A DNA stretch of 64,000 nt from Flavobacteriales bacterium (GTDB lineage Bacteria; Bacteroidota; Bacteroidia; CAIKAF01): contig JAKRSD010000012.1 of NCBI GenBank assembly GCA_022402535.1, positions 147,733-211,732 on the forward strand, read 5' to 3'. The notes beneath the pieces were generated by a model that worked only from the letters and a program-made list of their open reading frames with translations, ran no database searches and had not been told where the DNA came from. Position numbers and translations under genes: made by a program. This document shows positions 16,775 to 23,212 of this stretch, piece after piece. The number at the start of each line of letters is the position of its first letter. Positions within the stretch are counted from its first letter, which is position 1.

Positions 16775-17761
16775 TTAATGAATTTGGCTTTGCAGCGTTT
16801 TTATGGCTTCTCCGGCAGGTAGTCCTTCATGCATGCAGGCATACACCATTTCTATGATGGGAAAACCTTTTAAATCAAACCGTATATCCAGTCCTTTAAC
16901 GGCATAATATCCTTCGGCTACCATCGCCATTTCGGTTTTAGCTTCCGCCGGACTGTATCCTCTGCCCACCAGCATGCCAAAGCCACGGTTGCGGCTGTGA
17001 GGCGAATAACAGGTAACCAATAAATCGCCCAGATAAGCACTATGGTTTACGTCGCGCTCCGTACCCGGAAAATGCGTATTCAAAAACAATTCGGTTTCAC
17101 GGGCAGCGGCACTCACCAATACGGATAAAAAATTATCGCCACATCCTGTTCCCAAGGCAATTCCACAGGCTACAGCCATTACGTTTTTCAGCACGGCTGA
17201 AAACTCAACGCCCCGCAAATCGCTCGAGCTGCTGCATGAAATATAGCCGGGATTAAATAAATCGGTGTAGGTTTTCAAAGGCAAAATTCCGTTTCCGGCC
17301 ATGGTGAGGTACGAACGTTTTTCCTTGGCTACTTCTTCGCTGTGGCAGGGGCCGCCAATCATAAACAGGTTATCGCGGTTTACTTTTCCGCTCAATTCGA
17401 GCCATTCGGTAACGGTGAGCTGATGCTTGGGAATCAATCCTTTTGCTGCGGAAATCACAGGACCTGCATACGAGGACAACGGAAGTTGTTCCAACACTTC
17501 GCCCGAAAAAGCGGCCGGCAGGGCCACCACCAAAGCATCTGTATTTTCAGGCAATTCAGGCAGTCCCGTTTGTGTGGTAATTCTTGAGGAATCTAATTTT
17601 ATATCTGATAAATACACCGGATTTCGTCCCGTACTACTGATTGCATTGGCCACATCGGGGCGACGGATATACCAGGTTAAGGCATATTCGGGAGAATCCA
17701 AGATTATTTTAGCCAGGGCGGTTCCCCAGCTTCCGGCTCCTATTAATACAATGTTTTTCAT
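16775..17761 (-). CDS. gpsA: NAD(P)-dependent glycerol-3-phosphate dehydrogenase
   Basis: A 328-residue GpsA that reduces dihydroxyacetone phosphate to sn-glycerol 3-phosphate, the backbone for membrane phospholipids. The N-terminal nucleotide-binding motif is VLIGAGSWGTALAKI (about residues 4-18), followed by SAAKGLI near 110, GGPCHSEEVAKE near 142, the catalytic-lysine segment ALKNVMAVACGIA near 192-204, and SRNRGFGMLVGRG near 255. Length and order are normal. It lies 13 nt after the KdsC-like gene and 6 nt before the PaiB gene. Prediction is secure. Confidence 0.96.
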   Translation of the reverse strand: MKNIVLIGAGSWGTALAKIILDSPEYALTWYIRRPDVANAISSTGRNPVYLSDIKLDSSRITTQTGLPELPENTDALVVALPAAFSGEVLEQLPLSSYAGPVISAAKGLIPKHQLTVTEWLELSGKVNRDNLFMIGGPCHSEEVAKEKRSYLTMAGNGILPLKTYTDLFNPGYISCSSSSDLRGVEFSAVLKNVMAVACGIALGTGCGDNFLSVLVSAAARETELFLNTHFPGTERDVNHSAYLGDLLVTCYSPHSRNRGFGMLVGRGYSPAEAKTEMAMVAEGYYAVKGLDIRFDLKGFPIIEMVYACMHEGLPAGEAIKTLQSQIH

Positions 17762-17774
17762 ATCCGGCTTTATT

Positions 17775-18281
17775 TTATTCGGGAAAAAGCAACAACTCCC
17801 TAAAAGCCCTGTCTGCCAATTCTCTAAAGCATCCGCCTCCGCCTTGGGAACGCAAAACTAAGGTGGCTTTTTTTCTGATCAGCTCATCGGCATCAGCCGG
17901 ACAAACCCCTACTCCTGCCAATTGAAATGCATCCCAATCATTTAAATCATCGCCCATATAGAGCACATTTTCAGGTTGCAGATTTAACTCATCCATCCAC
18001 TTTTGGAGTAATACCGATTTTTTTTCATTGCCGGCATACCAGGTTTCCAAACCCAGCATGTCTGCTCGTTTTTTTATGATATCCACATTTTTACTGTGGG
18101 ATAAAATCGCCACGCAGATTCCGTTTTTATTGAGCCGGCTCATGGCCAGTCCGTCGCGAGCATTAAACTTTTTAATTTCTTCGCCTGAAGCGGTGAGATA
18201 AATCCCTGCATCTGTGAGAGTACCGTCGGCATCTAAGGCAATCAATTTTATTTTGTGAGGCTCAAATCCTAATTCTTCCAT
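17775..18281 (-). CDS. KdsC-like HAD phosphatase
   Basis: A 168-residue C0-type HAD phosphatase resembling 3-deoxy-D-manno-octulosonate 8-phosphate phosphatase (KdsC), which makes free KDO for lipopolysaccharide. The HAD motif I is LIALDADGTLTD (about residues 13-24), the second motif is ILSHSKN, and the fourth is GDDLNDWD near 113. Classical KdsC has VDGVLTDG and SGRxS; here the second glycine of motif I is absent (TDAGIY) and SGR is replaced by SHS, so the sugar-acid phosphate substrate may differ. It is the first gene of the kdsC-gpsA-paiB-ligA-alkA operon. Confidence 0.82.
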   Translation of the reverse strand: MEELGFEPHKIKLIALDADGTLTDAGIYLTASGEEIKKFNARDGLAMSRLNKNGICVAILSHSKNVDIIKKRADMLGLETWYAGNEKKSVLLQKWMDELNLQPENVLYMGDDLNDWDAFQLAGVGVCPADADELIRKKATLVLRSQGGGGCFRELADRAFRELLLFPE

Positions 18282-18319
18282 AGGTTGCTAAAGTAATGAT
18301 TTTGTCCGGGTTTATACAC

Positions 18320-18360
18320 CTACTAAAAACAAAGAAGTCCTCCCGAATCGGAAGGACTTC
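18320..18360 (-). terminator. rho-independent terminator of rplS
   Basis: GAAGTCCTCCCGA pairs with TCGGAAGGACTTC (18334-18360), and on the minus strand the hairpin is followed by TTTGTTTTTAG. It lies 22 nt after the rplS stop codon. Confidence 0.85.
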
Positions 18361-18382
18361 TCCTGTATAAACGTAATGTATA

Positions 18383-18733
18383 TTAGCTGCGCTTTTCTTT
18401 GATACGGGCTGCTTTACCTTGAAGTTCGCGTAGATAAAACAGGCGGGCACGACGTACCTTACCTTTTTTAACGATGCTGATTCCGGTAATGAAAGGAGAG
18501 TTAACAGGGAAAATACGCTCTACACCTACACCGTTAGAAATTTTACGAACTGTAAATGTTTCGGTAGCCCCCTCGCCACGACGCTGGATAACAACGCCCT
18601 GAAAATTTTGAACACGCTCTTTGTTACCTTCAACTATTTTGTAAGAAACCACGATAGTATCACCGCTTTTGAAAGCAGGAAGTTCGTTCTTGTTAATGAG
18701 CGTGTCTTGTACGTATTGAATCAGGTTTTCCAT
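18383..18733 (-). CDS. rplS: 50S ribosomal protein L19
   Basis: A 116-residue L19, a 50S protein at the 30S-50S interface. Recognised from [33 protein letters not shown] and the C-terminal [21 protein letters not shown]. Length matches the family. In Bacteroidota it is often alone, as here: it has its own promoter (18768-18796) and its own terminator (18320-18360). The trmD and rimM genes that accompany rplS in Proteobacteria are absent. Confidence 0.97.
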   Translation of the reverse strand: MENLIQYVQDTLINKNELPAFKSGDTIVVSYKIVEGNKERVQNFQGVVIQRRGEGATETFTVRKISNGVGVERIFPVNSPFITGISIVKKGKVRRARLFYLRELQGKAARIKEKRS

Positions 18734-18767
18734 TTCCTTTAATATTAATACCCCTATTTTGGGGGTG

Positions 18768-18796
18768 CAAACATAGCGCTTTTTTTTTATTTCAAA
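18768..18796 (-). promoter_or_regulatory. rplS promoter, TTTG-N17-TATGTTTG, with 5'-terminal hairpin
   Basis: On the minus strand TTTG (18796-18793) and TATGTTTG (18775-18768) are 17 nt apart. The predicted start falls near 18763, so the mRNA would open with ACCCC-CAAAATA-GGGGT (18766-18750), a compact hairpin at its very 5' end. Confidence 0.7.
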
Positions 18797-18907
18797 AACT
18801 ACGATTCAAAATTACATGATTTTTTCTTCACAATACCCTTTTGAAAAGAATGGTTATAAATTGGGAAGCCGAAGTTATTTAACCTTTAATCGTATTTTAC
18901 AATTCAC

Positions 18908-18927
18908 TAAATTTGAGTTCACTCAAA
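18908..18927 (+). promoter_or_regulatory. -7 box TAAATTTG overlapped by a palindrome
   Basis: TAAATTTG at 18908-18915 lies 22 nt before the ATG at 18938; a weaker TTTA stands at the -33 position (18885-18888). The last bases of the box form the perfect palindrome TTTGAG-TTCA-CTCAAA (18912-18927), which covers the predicted start site and could be an operator. Confidence 0.55.
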
Positions 18928-18937
18928 TCTATTTAAC

Positions 18938-19087
18938 ATGAAAAAGAATGCTAATTCAGATCCTAAAAAACCCGAATCTAAAAAACCACGTCCTGAAATC
19001 AGAGATGACCTTGACAGCAGAAAAAACCGAGAGGCCGGCTATAAAGGGGACATCAGCAAAAAAGGAGACCGAAAGAAAAAAGAATAA
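18938..19087 (+). CDS. 49-residue basic microprotein, unknown
   Basis: A short open frame, ATG 18938 to TAA 19085-19087, that encodes 49 residues: MKKNANSDPKKPESKK at the start, then RPEIRDDLDSRKNREAGYKG and a lysine-rich tail ending DRKKKE. Almost half the residues are K, R, D or E, and there are no cysteines and no hydrophobic segment, so it is predicted to be disordered and cytoplasmic. It has a good -7 box with an overlapping palindrome directly upstream, which supports real expression. The longer 63-residue frame that overlaps it in another phase lacks such support. I do not recognise the family; nucleic-acid or ribosome binding is possible from composition only. Confidence 0.6.
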   Translation: MKKNANSDPKKPESKKPRPEIRDDLDSRKNREAGYKGDISKKGDRKKKE

Positions 19088-19110
19088 AGCATTCTTTGGG
19101 GTGGTTTATG

Positions 19111-20931
19111 TTAACCTATCATTTCGAGAGATCGTTTGATAAAGCCCGTCAACTCTTCGCCTTTCAATAAATTTTTACCCAAGAGGGCTAAATCTATAGC
19201 CTGCTTGGCTACTTTTTCACGCGCATTTTCGTCTGATTCGGTCAAAATTTTTCCCATAAGCGGGTGATTGGTATTCAACACGAGATTATAACTCTCAGGC
19301 AGATTGCCGAACATACTCATACCTCCTCCGCCTACGGCATTCATTTCTGTCATTCGGCGCATGAATTCATTTTGGGTTACAATCACGGGCGAATCCGTTT
19401 CTGACAGCACTTCACACTGCAGCACAAATTTCTGACTGTCAGTTACTTTTTCAAAAACAGATTTTATTGTATTGGTTTCCTCTTCAGACAGTTTACTGAA
19501 TTGTTCTTCGCCCTTATCAATCAGTTTGTCAATGGAATCTGAATCTACCCGGGCAAACTTCACCTCCGGGAATTTTCCTTCCAGGTGTTGTAACAAATGC
19601 GCATCCAAGGGAGTATTTAAAATGAGCACTTCATAGCCTTTTTCTTTTGCCCTTTGAATGTAACTGTGTTCTTTATCCTTGTCAGAAGTATATAATACAA
19701 CCAGTTTATTGTTTTTATCGGTCTGAATGGGTTTTAAGGCTTCCTGCCATTCTGCCCAAGATTTAAATTCGCCTCCGGCACTTTGGAATAATAAAAACTT
19801 GGCCGCTCTTTCAGCAAATTTTTCATCTGTCAGCATGCCATAGGCCACAAACAGCTTAATATCTTCCCACTTTTCTTCCAACTCGGGGCGGCTGTTTTTA
19901 AACATCTCTTCCAAGCGGTCTGCCACTTTTTTGGTGATGTGATTACTGATTTTTTTCACATTCGGATCACCCTGTAGGTAAGAACGCGAAACATTGAGCG
20001 GAATATCAGGAGAATCGAGCACACCATGGAGCAGCATTAAAAAATCGGGCACGATACCTTCTACCGAATCCGTAACAAATACGCGGTTGCTGTAAAGGCT
20101 GATTTTATTTTTCTGAAGTTCAAGCCTTCCGTCAATTTTAGGAAAATACAATACACCGGTGAGTGTAAAGGGATAATCCACATTCAGATGAATATGAAAT
20201 AACGGATCCTGAAACGTCATCGGGTACAATTCTCTGTAAAAAGTATTGTATTCTTCGGCAGATAAATCGGCCGGTTTTTTAGTCCAGATAGGTTCTACGG
20301 CATTTACCTGTTGGCCATTAAACCAAATGGGCACCGGCATGAACTTGCAGAATTTTTTGAGCAATCCTGTAATTTTATCTTCTGACAGATACTCCGCACC
20401 GGTTTCATTCAAATGCAGAATAATATCTGTTCCTCGTTCCGTTCTTTCAGCGGTTTCTTCCAACGTAAATGAAGTGGAACCGTCACAAATCCATTTAACC
20501 GCAGGGGCGTCTGTATAGGATTTAGTAATGATTTCCACATTATCGGCCACCATAAACGCCGAATAGAAACCAAGCCCAAAGTGTCCGATTATTCCTGCCG
20601 GTGAGTCGTTTTTAAATTTTTCCACAAACTCTTTAGCTCCCGAAAAGGCAATCCTGTTGATGTATTTATCCACTTCCTCTTCGCTCATACCGATTCCGGT
20701 ATCTTTCACGGTGAGGGTTTTTGCTTCTTTATCTATCGAAATTTCAATTTTAAGTTCTCCGATTTCGCCCTGTACTTCTCCTTTTTCTGCCAAGGTTTTA
20801 AGCTTGGTGCAGGCATCGGTGGCGTTAGACACTAATTCGCGTAAAAAAATTTCCTGTTCGCTGTAAAGGAACTTTTTGATGATAGGAAAAATGTTTTCTG
20901 TTTCTACACTGATTGTACCTTGTTTGCTCAT
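19111..20931 (-). CDS. htpG: molecular chaperone HtpG (Hsp90)
   Basis: A 606-residue bacterial Hsp90, an ATP-dependent chaperone that remodels client proteins with the DnaK system. The GHKL ATP site is complete: FLRELVSNATDACTKL at about residues 24-39, KDTGIGMSEEEV near 76, and IGHFGLGFYSAFMV near 114. The middle domain has the conserved SRSYLQGDPNVKKI near 310 and the C-terminal dimerisation region ends normally. An isolated minus-strand gene. No heat-shock operator of CIRCE type is visible upstream. Confidence 0.96.
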   Translation of the reverse strand: MSKQGTISVETENIFPIIKKFLYSEQEIFLRELVSNATDACTKLKTLAEKGEVQGEIGELKIEISIDKEAKTLTVKDTGIGMSEEEVDKYINRIAFSGAKEFVEKFKNDSPAGIIGHFGLGFYSAFMVADNVEIITKSYTDAPAVKWICDGSTSFTLEETAERTERGTDIILHLNETGAEYLSEDKITGLLKKFCKFMPVPIWFNGQQVNAVEPIWTKKPADLSAEEYNTFYRELYPMTFQDPLFHIHLNVDYPFTLTGVLYFPKIDGRLELQKNKISLYSNRVFVTDSVEGIVPDFLMLLHGVLDSPDIPLNVSRSYLQGDPNVKKISNHITKKVADRLEEMFKNSRPELEEKWEDIKLFVAYGMLTDEKFAERAAKFLLFQSAGGEFKSWAEWQEALKPIQTDKNNKLVVLYTSDKDKEHSYIQRAKEKGYEVLILNTPLDAHLLQHLEGKFPEVKFARVDSDSIDKLIDKGEEQFSKLSEEETNTIKSVFEKVTDSQKFVLQCEVLSETDSPVIVTQNEFMRRMTEMNAVGGGGMSMFGNLPESYNLVLNTNHPLMGKILTESDENAREKVAKQAIDLALLGKNLLKGEELTGFIKRSLEMIG

Positions 20932-20999
20932 AACTACTTTTCTTTGGATACCAGCTTCTCAAACGGAATACCAAGCGTTTTTACTCTGACAAATTGACG

Positions 21000-21036
21000 C
21001 AAAAAAAAATCCTGTTCTTAATACAGAACAGGATTT
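21000..21036 (-). terminator. rho-independent terminator of the M23 peptidase gene
   Basis: AAATCCTGTTCT (21007-21018) and AGAACAGGATTT (21025-21036) form a perfect 12-bp stem with a 6-nt loop. On the minus strand it is followed by a run of nine or more T. Confidence 0.9.
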
Positions 21037-21056
21037 AAATACGATTTTATACTGTT

Positions 21057-21893
21057 TTACTGAAAACGAATTTTACTGTCGATTAGCAACATCGTATTCT
21101 CAGAAATGGAATTCAATTCAATCAATGATGCTACCGGAACACAATATTTTTCTGCAATAGATTGTAAATCATCACCGGGTTGCACGGTATGGTATTTTTC
21201 AGCAGTACGGATAGTGGCCACTTTTTCAGATTTACGGTTAATGACCAAACTTTCTAAAGCCAATTTATATTCGCCTTCTTTGATAATGGAAAAGGGGTCA
21301 ATAGCCACACCCAGAAAACGGACTTCGAAGTGCAGGTGCGAACCTCTTGAACGTCCGGTATTTCCTCCGGTGCCCAAAAAATCTCCCGCCTGAACATAAT
21401 CTCCGGAAGCTACACCCAATTTATCAAGGTGGGCATAATAAGTCTCTAATCCGTTGGGATGTCTTACCACCACACAGTTTCCATAAGAATCATTGTAGGC
21501 GGCATAACGAACTTTACCTTCAAAAGCAGAATACACGGGATCTCCGGTTTCCAAATCGATGTCAATGCCTTTGTGCATTCTTCCTTTGCGTCCACGGGGC
21601 CCGAATTTGGATGTAATTCGGCCATTAGGAATCGGGAAAAAGAAATCGCAGTTGCTGTTATGAGCCAAAACCAAACGAGTATTGGCAAATTGTTCGATGG
21701 TCTGTTGACCATAGTAATGCACGGCATCGGTATCCCACTGGCCATAAATATTTTCGGCCGGAAAAATATCTTCGAAGTGATTACAGGTATGTCCCTCCGT
21801 TTCAACGGAGTCGCCGGGATTCGGCTGATATGACATTCCAAACATTGTTGCGGTGAGGAGGGCAAACAGGTTTGTAGTCAGTATCTCTTTCAT
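21057..21893 (-). CDS. M23-family peptidoglycan endopeptidase with LysM domain
   Basis: A 278-residue exported protein. The N-terminal hydrophobic segment is a signal or anchor; the central region (about residues 90-200) is an M23/LytM zinc peptidase with the ligands in GRMHKGIDIDLETG and the HxH of GSHLHFEVR; the C-terminal 50 residues are a LysM domain (YHTVQPGDDLQSIAEKY) for peptidoglycan binding. Both HxxxD and HxH motifs are intact, so it should be an active cross-link hydrolase in the periplasm. TATGTTTG at 21923-21930 is a likely promoter box and a strong terminator follows, so it is a one-gene unit. Confidence 0.92.
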   Translation of the reverse strand: MKEILTTNLFALLTATMFGMSYQPNPGDSVETEGHTCNHFEDIFPAENIYGQWDTDAVHYYGQQTIEQFANTRLVLAHNSNCDFFFPIPNGRITSKFGPRGRKGRMHKGIDIDLETGDPVYSAFEGKVRYAAYNDSYGNCVVVRHPNGLETYYAHLDKLGVASGDYVQAGDFLGTGGNTGRSRGSHLHFEVRFLGVAIDPFSIIKEGEYKLALESLVINRKSEKVATIRTAEKYHTVQPGDDLQSIAEKYCVPVASLIELNSISENTMLLIDSKIRFQ

Positions 21894-21922
21894 TCGATAA
21901 ATATATAATTTCTATTCGTAAA

Positions 21923-21930
21923 CAAACATA
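21923..21930 (-). promoter_or_regulatory. -7 box TATGTTTG of the M23 peptidase gene
   Basis: Minus-strand TATGTTTG, 29 nt before the ATG at 21893. No exact -33 TTTG is found. Confidence 0.5.
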
Positions 21931-21953
21931 TTTTTAAATCTTAATAAACCATG

Positions 21954-22544
21954 TTAACCGATGCTAAATAACATATTTTTAACATGCCTGTCTAAATCGG
22001 GAAAGAACGCATCAAATGCGGATTTCAGCTCATTTTCGTTTTCGAGGAATGCTTCAAAAACAGGGGTAGTATTTTCAATCAATTTTGTCCGGTAAGTAAC
22101 ACTTTGGATACTTCGTGCCATATTTTCCCGGATTCTGTAATTGTACAGCCAATTGCGGGTTTTCATATTCTCAAACAATTCTTGAAAACGGGGCTGAGTA
22201 TGATGCAGCTGACCTTCTATTTTTACATAAGTGGCCAAAGCAAAGTCGTGAAGAGCCAATTCGTTCTGAAAAAAATGGACATGGTTTGCCAAAAAGTAAT
22301 CGTAAACAATATCTAAGAAAACCGGCGCCAATCGCCCACCCGATGATCTGAATATCCGGTATGCTTCATGATTCACGGGATGTTCATCGGTAAAACGGTC
22401 TATTTCCCGGTGCAGCTCTATCCCTTTTTTTATTCTCTCCGGCAGTACTGTCAAGGGTTTCCCTCTCACCAGATCGGCCATCAGATTTCCCGTGAGTAAT
22501 TCATCATCACCGAAAGACAGATAGGCATGTGCTAAAAAATTCAC
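21954..22544 (-). CDS. acpH: acyl carrier protein phosphodiesterase
   Basis: A 196-residue protein of the AcpH family (formerly DUF479), an HD-like phosphodiesterase that removes the phosphopantetheine arm from acyl carrier protein. The characteristic MNFLAHAYLS start is present, followed by GNLMADLVRG (about residues 20-29) and GIELHREIDRFTDEHP (near 41-56), which carry the metal ligands, and VFLDIVYDYFLANH near 74-87. Length matches the family. It lies between the M23 peptidase and a lipoprotein gene on the minus strand without overlap. Confidence 0.9.
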   Translation of the reverse strand: MNFLAHAYLSFGDDELLTGNLMADLVRGKPLTVLPERIKKGIELHREIDRFTDEHPVNHEAYRIFRSSGGRLAPVFLDIVYDYFLANHVHFFQNELALHDFALATYVKIEGQLHHTQPRFQELFENMKTRNWLYNYRIRENMARSIQSVTYRTKLIENTTPVFEAFLENENELKSAFDAFFPDLDRHVKNMLFSIG

Positions 22545-22580
22545 GGTGTTTTCCCCTTTTTCCTTTTGACGAATTTATAA

Positions 22581-22611
22581 AATAAAAACGGCCTCCGTAT
22601 GGAGACCGTTT
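22581..22611 (-). terminator. rho-independent terminator of the lipoprotein gene
   Basis: AAACGG-C-CTCC (22586-22596) pairs with GGAG-A-CCGTTT (22601-22611) with one mismatch and a 4-nt loop. On the minus strand TTTTTATTTT follows. It lies 23 nt after the stop codon at 22635. Confidence 0.82.
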
Positions 22612-22634
22612 AAGAACTAAACTTTCAACAAAGG

Positions 22635-23165
22635 CTATTGGCCTAATTGATCAATTTCTTTTTGAATTTCATTGTCATACAAAGAAAGGTTGTGTTTTTT
22701 GGCGAATGCCTGCTGAGCTCCCTGGAAGGCATCATCAAGAGGACCTTCTCTTTGGGCAATTTGCTCTTCCAACTTGGTCAATACTTCAATATCGGCCAGT
22801 TCGATTTCTTCTTTTTTAAGTATATCAATCATTTCTTTGTACTCTTTTTCACTGATTTCTTTGTAGAAGGTAAAAAGAGCCACACCGGCATCTCTGAATT
22901 CTTTATCTCCTTTATAATCGGGTAATTCTTTCAGAAAATCAATTGATTTTTGACACTGATCCACCAACTCAAGACGCACTTTATCAGACTCATTCAAGTC
23001 TGTAGAAAAGTAATCAGCCATGCGAATCATTACTTTAGAAATTTTTGTCTGCTCACCGATAATGGCATCATTGTATTCAACAGGAGTCATTTTGGGTTCA
23101 CCGCCTCCACAAGAAGCCAACACAAGCATTCCCAGAGAAAGGGAAAGTAAGAATAGTTTTTTCAT
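22635..23165 (-). CDS. surface lipoprotein, LIC11966-like, unknown function
   Basis: A 176-residue helical lipoprotein with lipobox LASC, cysteine at residue 19, followed by GGG. The mature part starts VEYNDAIIGEQTKISKVM, a pattern I associate with LIC11966-type surface proteins in Bacteroidota and Leptospira, and is rich in amphipathic helices. The biochemical role is unknown. CAAAAGTA at 23182-23189 is TACTTTTG on the minus strand, a likely promoter box 16 nt before the ATG, and a terminator follows the gene, so it appears to be a single-gene unit. Confidence 0.72.
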   Translation of the reverse strand: MKKLFLLSLSLGMLVLASCGGGEPKMTPVEYNDAIIGEQTKISKVMIRMADYFSTDLNESDKVRLELVDQCQKSIDFLKELPDYKGDKEFRDAGVALFTFYKEISEKEYKEMIDILKKEEIELADIEVLTKLEEQIAQREGPLDDAFQGAQQAFAKKHNLSLYDNEIQKEIDQLGQ

Positions 23166-23212
23166 GATGTATAAATTTATTCAAAAGTAATAAAATATAT
23201 TACTACTGTTAC

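Noticed and set aside
18948..19139. 63-codon frame between rplS and htpG
   Set aside because: It overlaps the 49-residue frame in another phase and runs into the htpG 3' end; the promoter-to-start distance and the composition favour the 18938-19087 frame.
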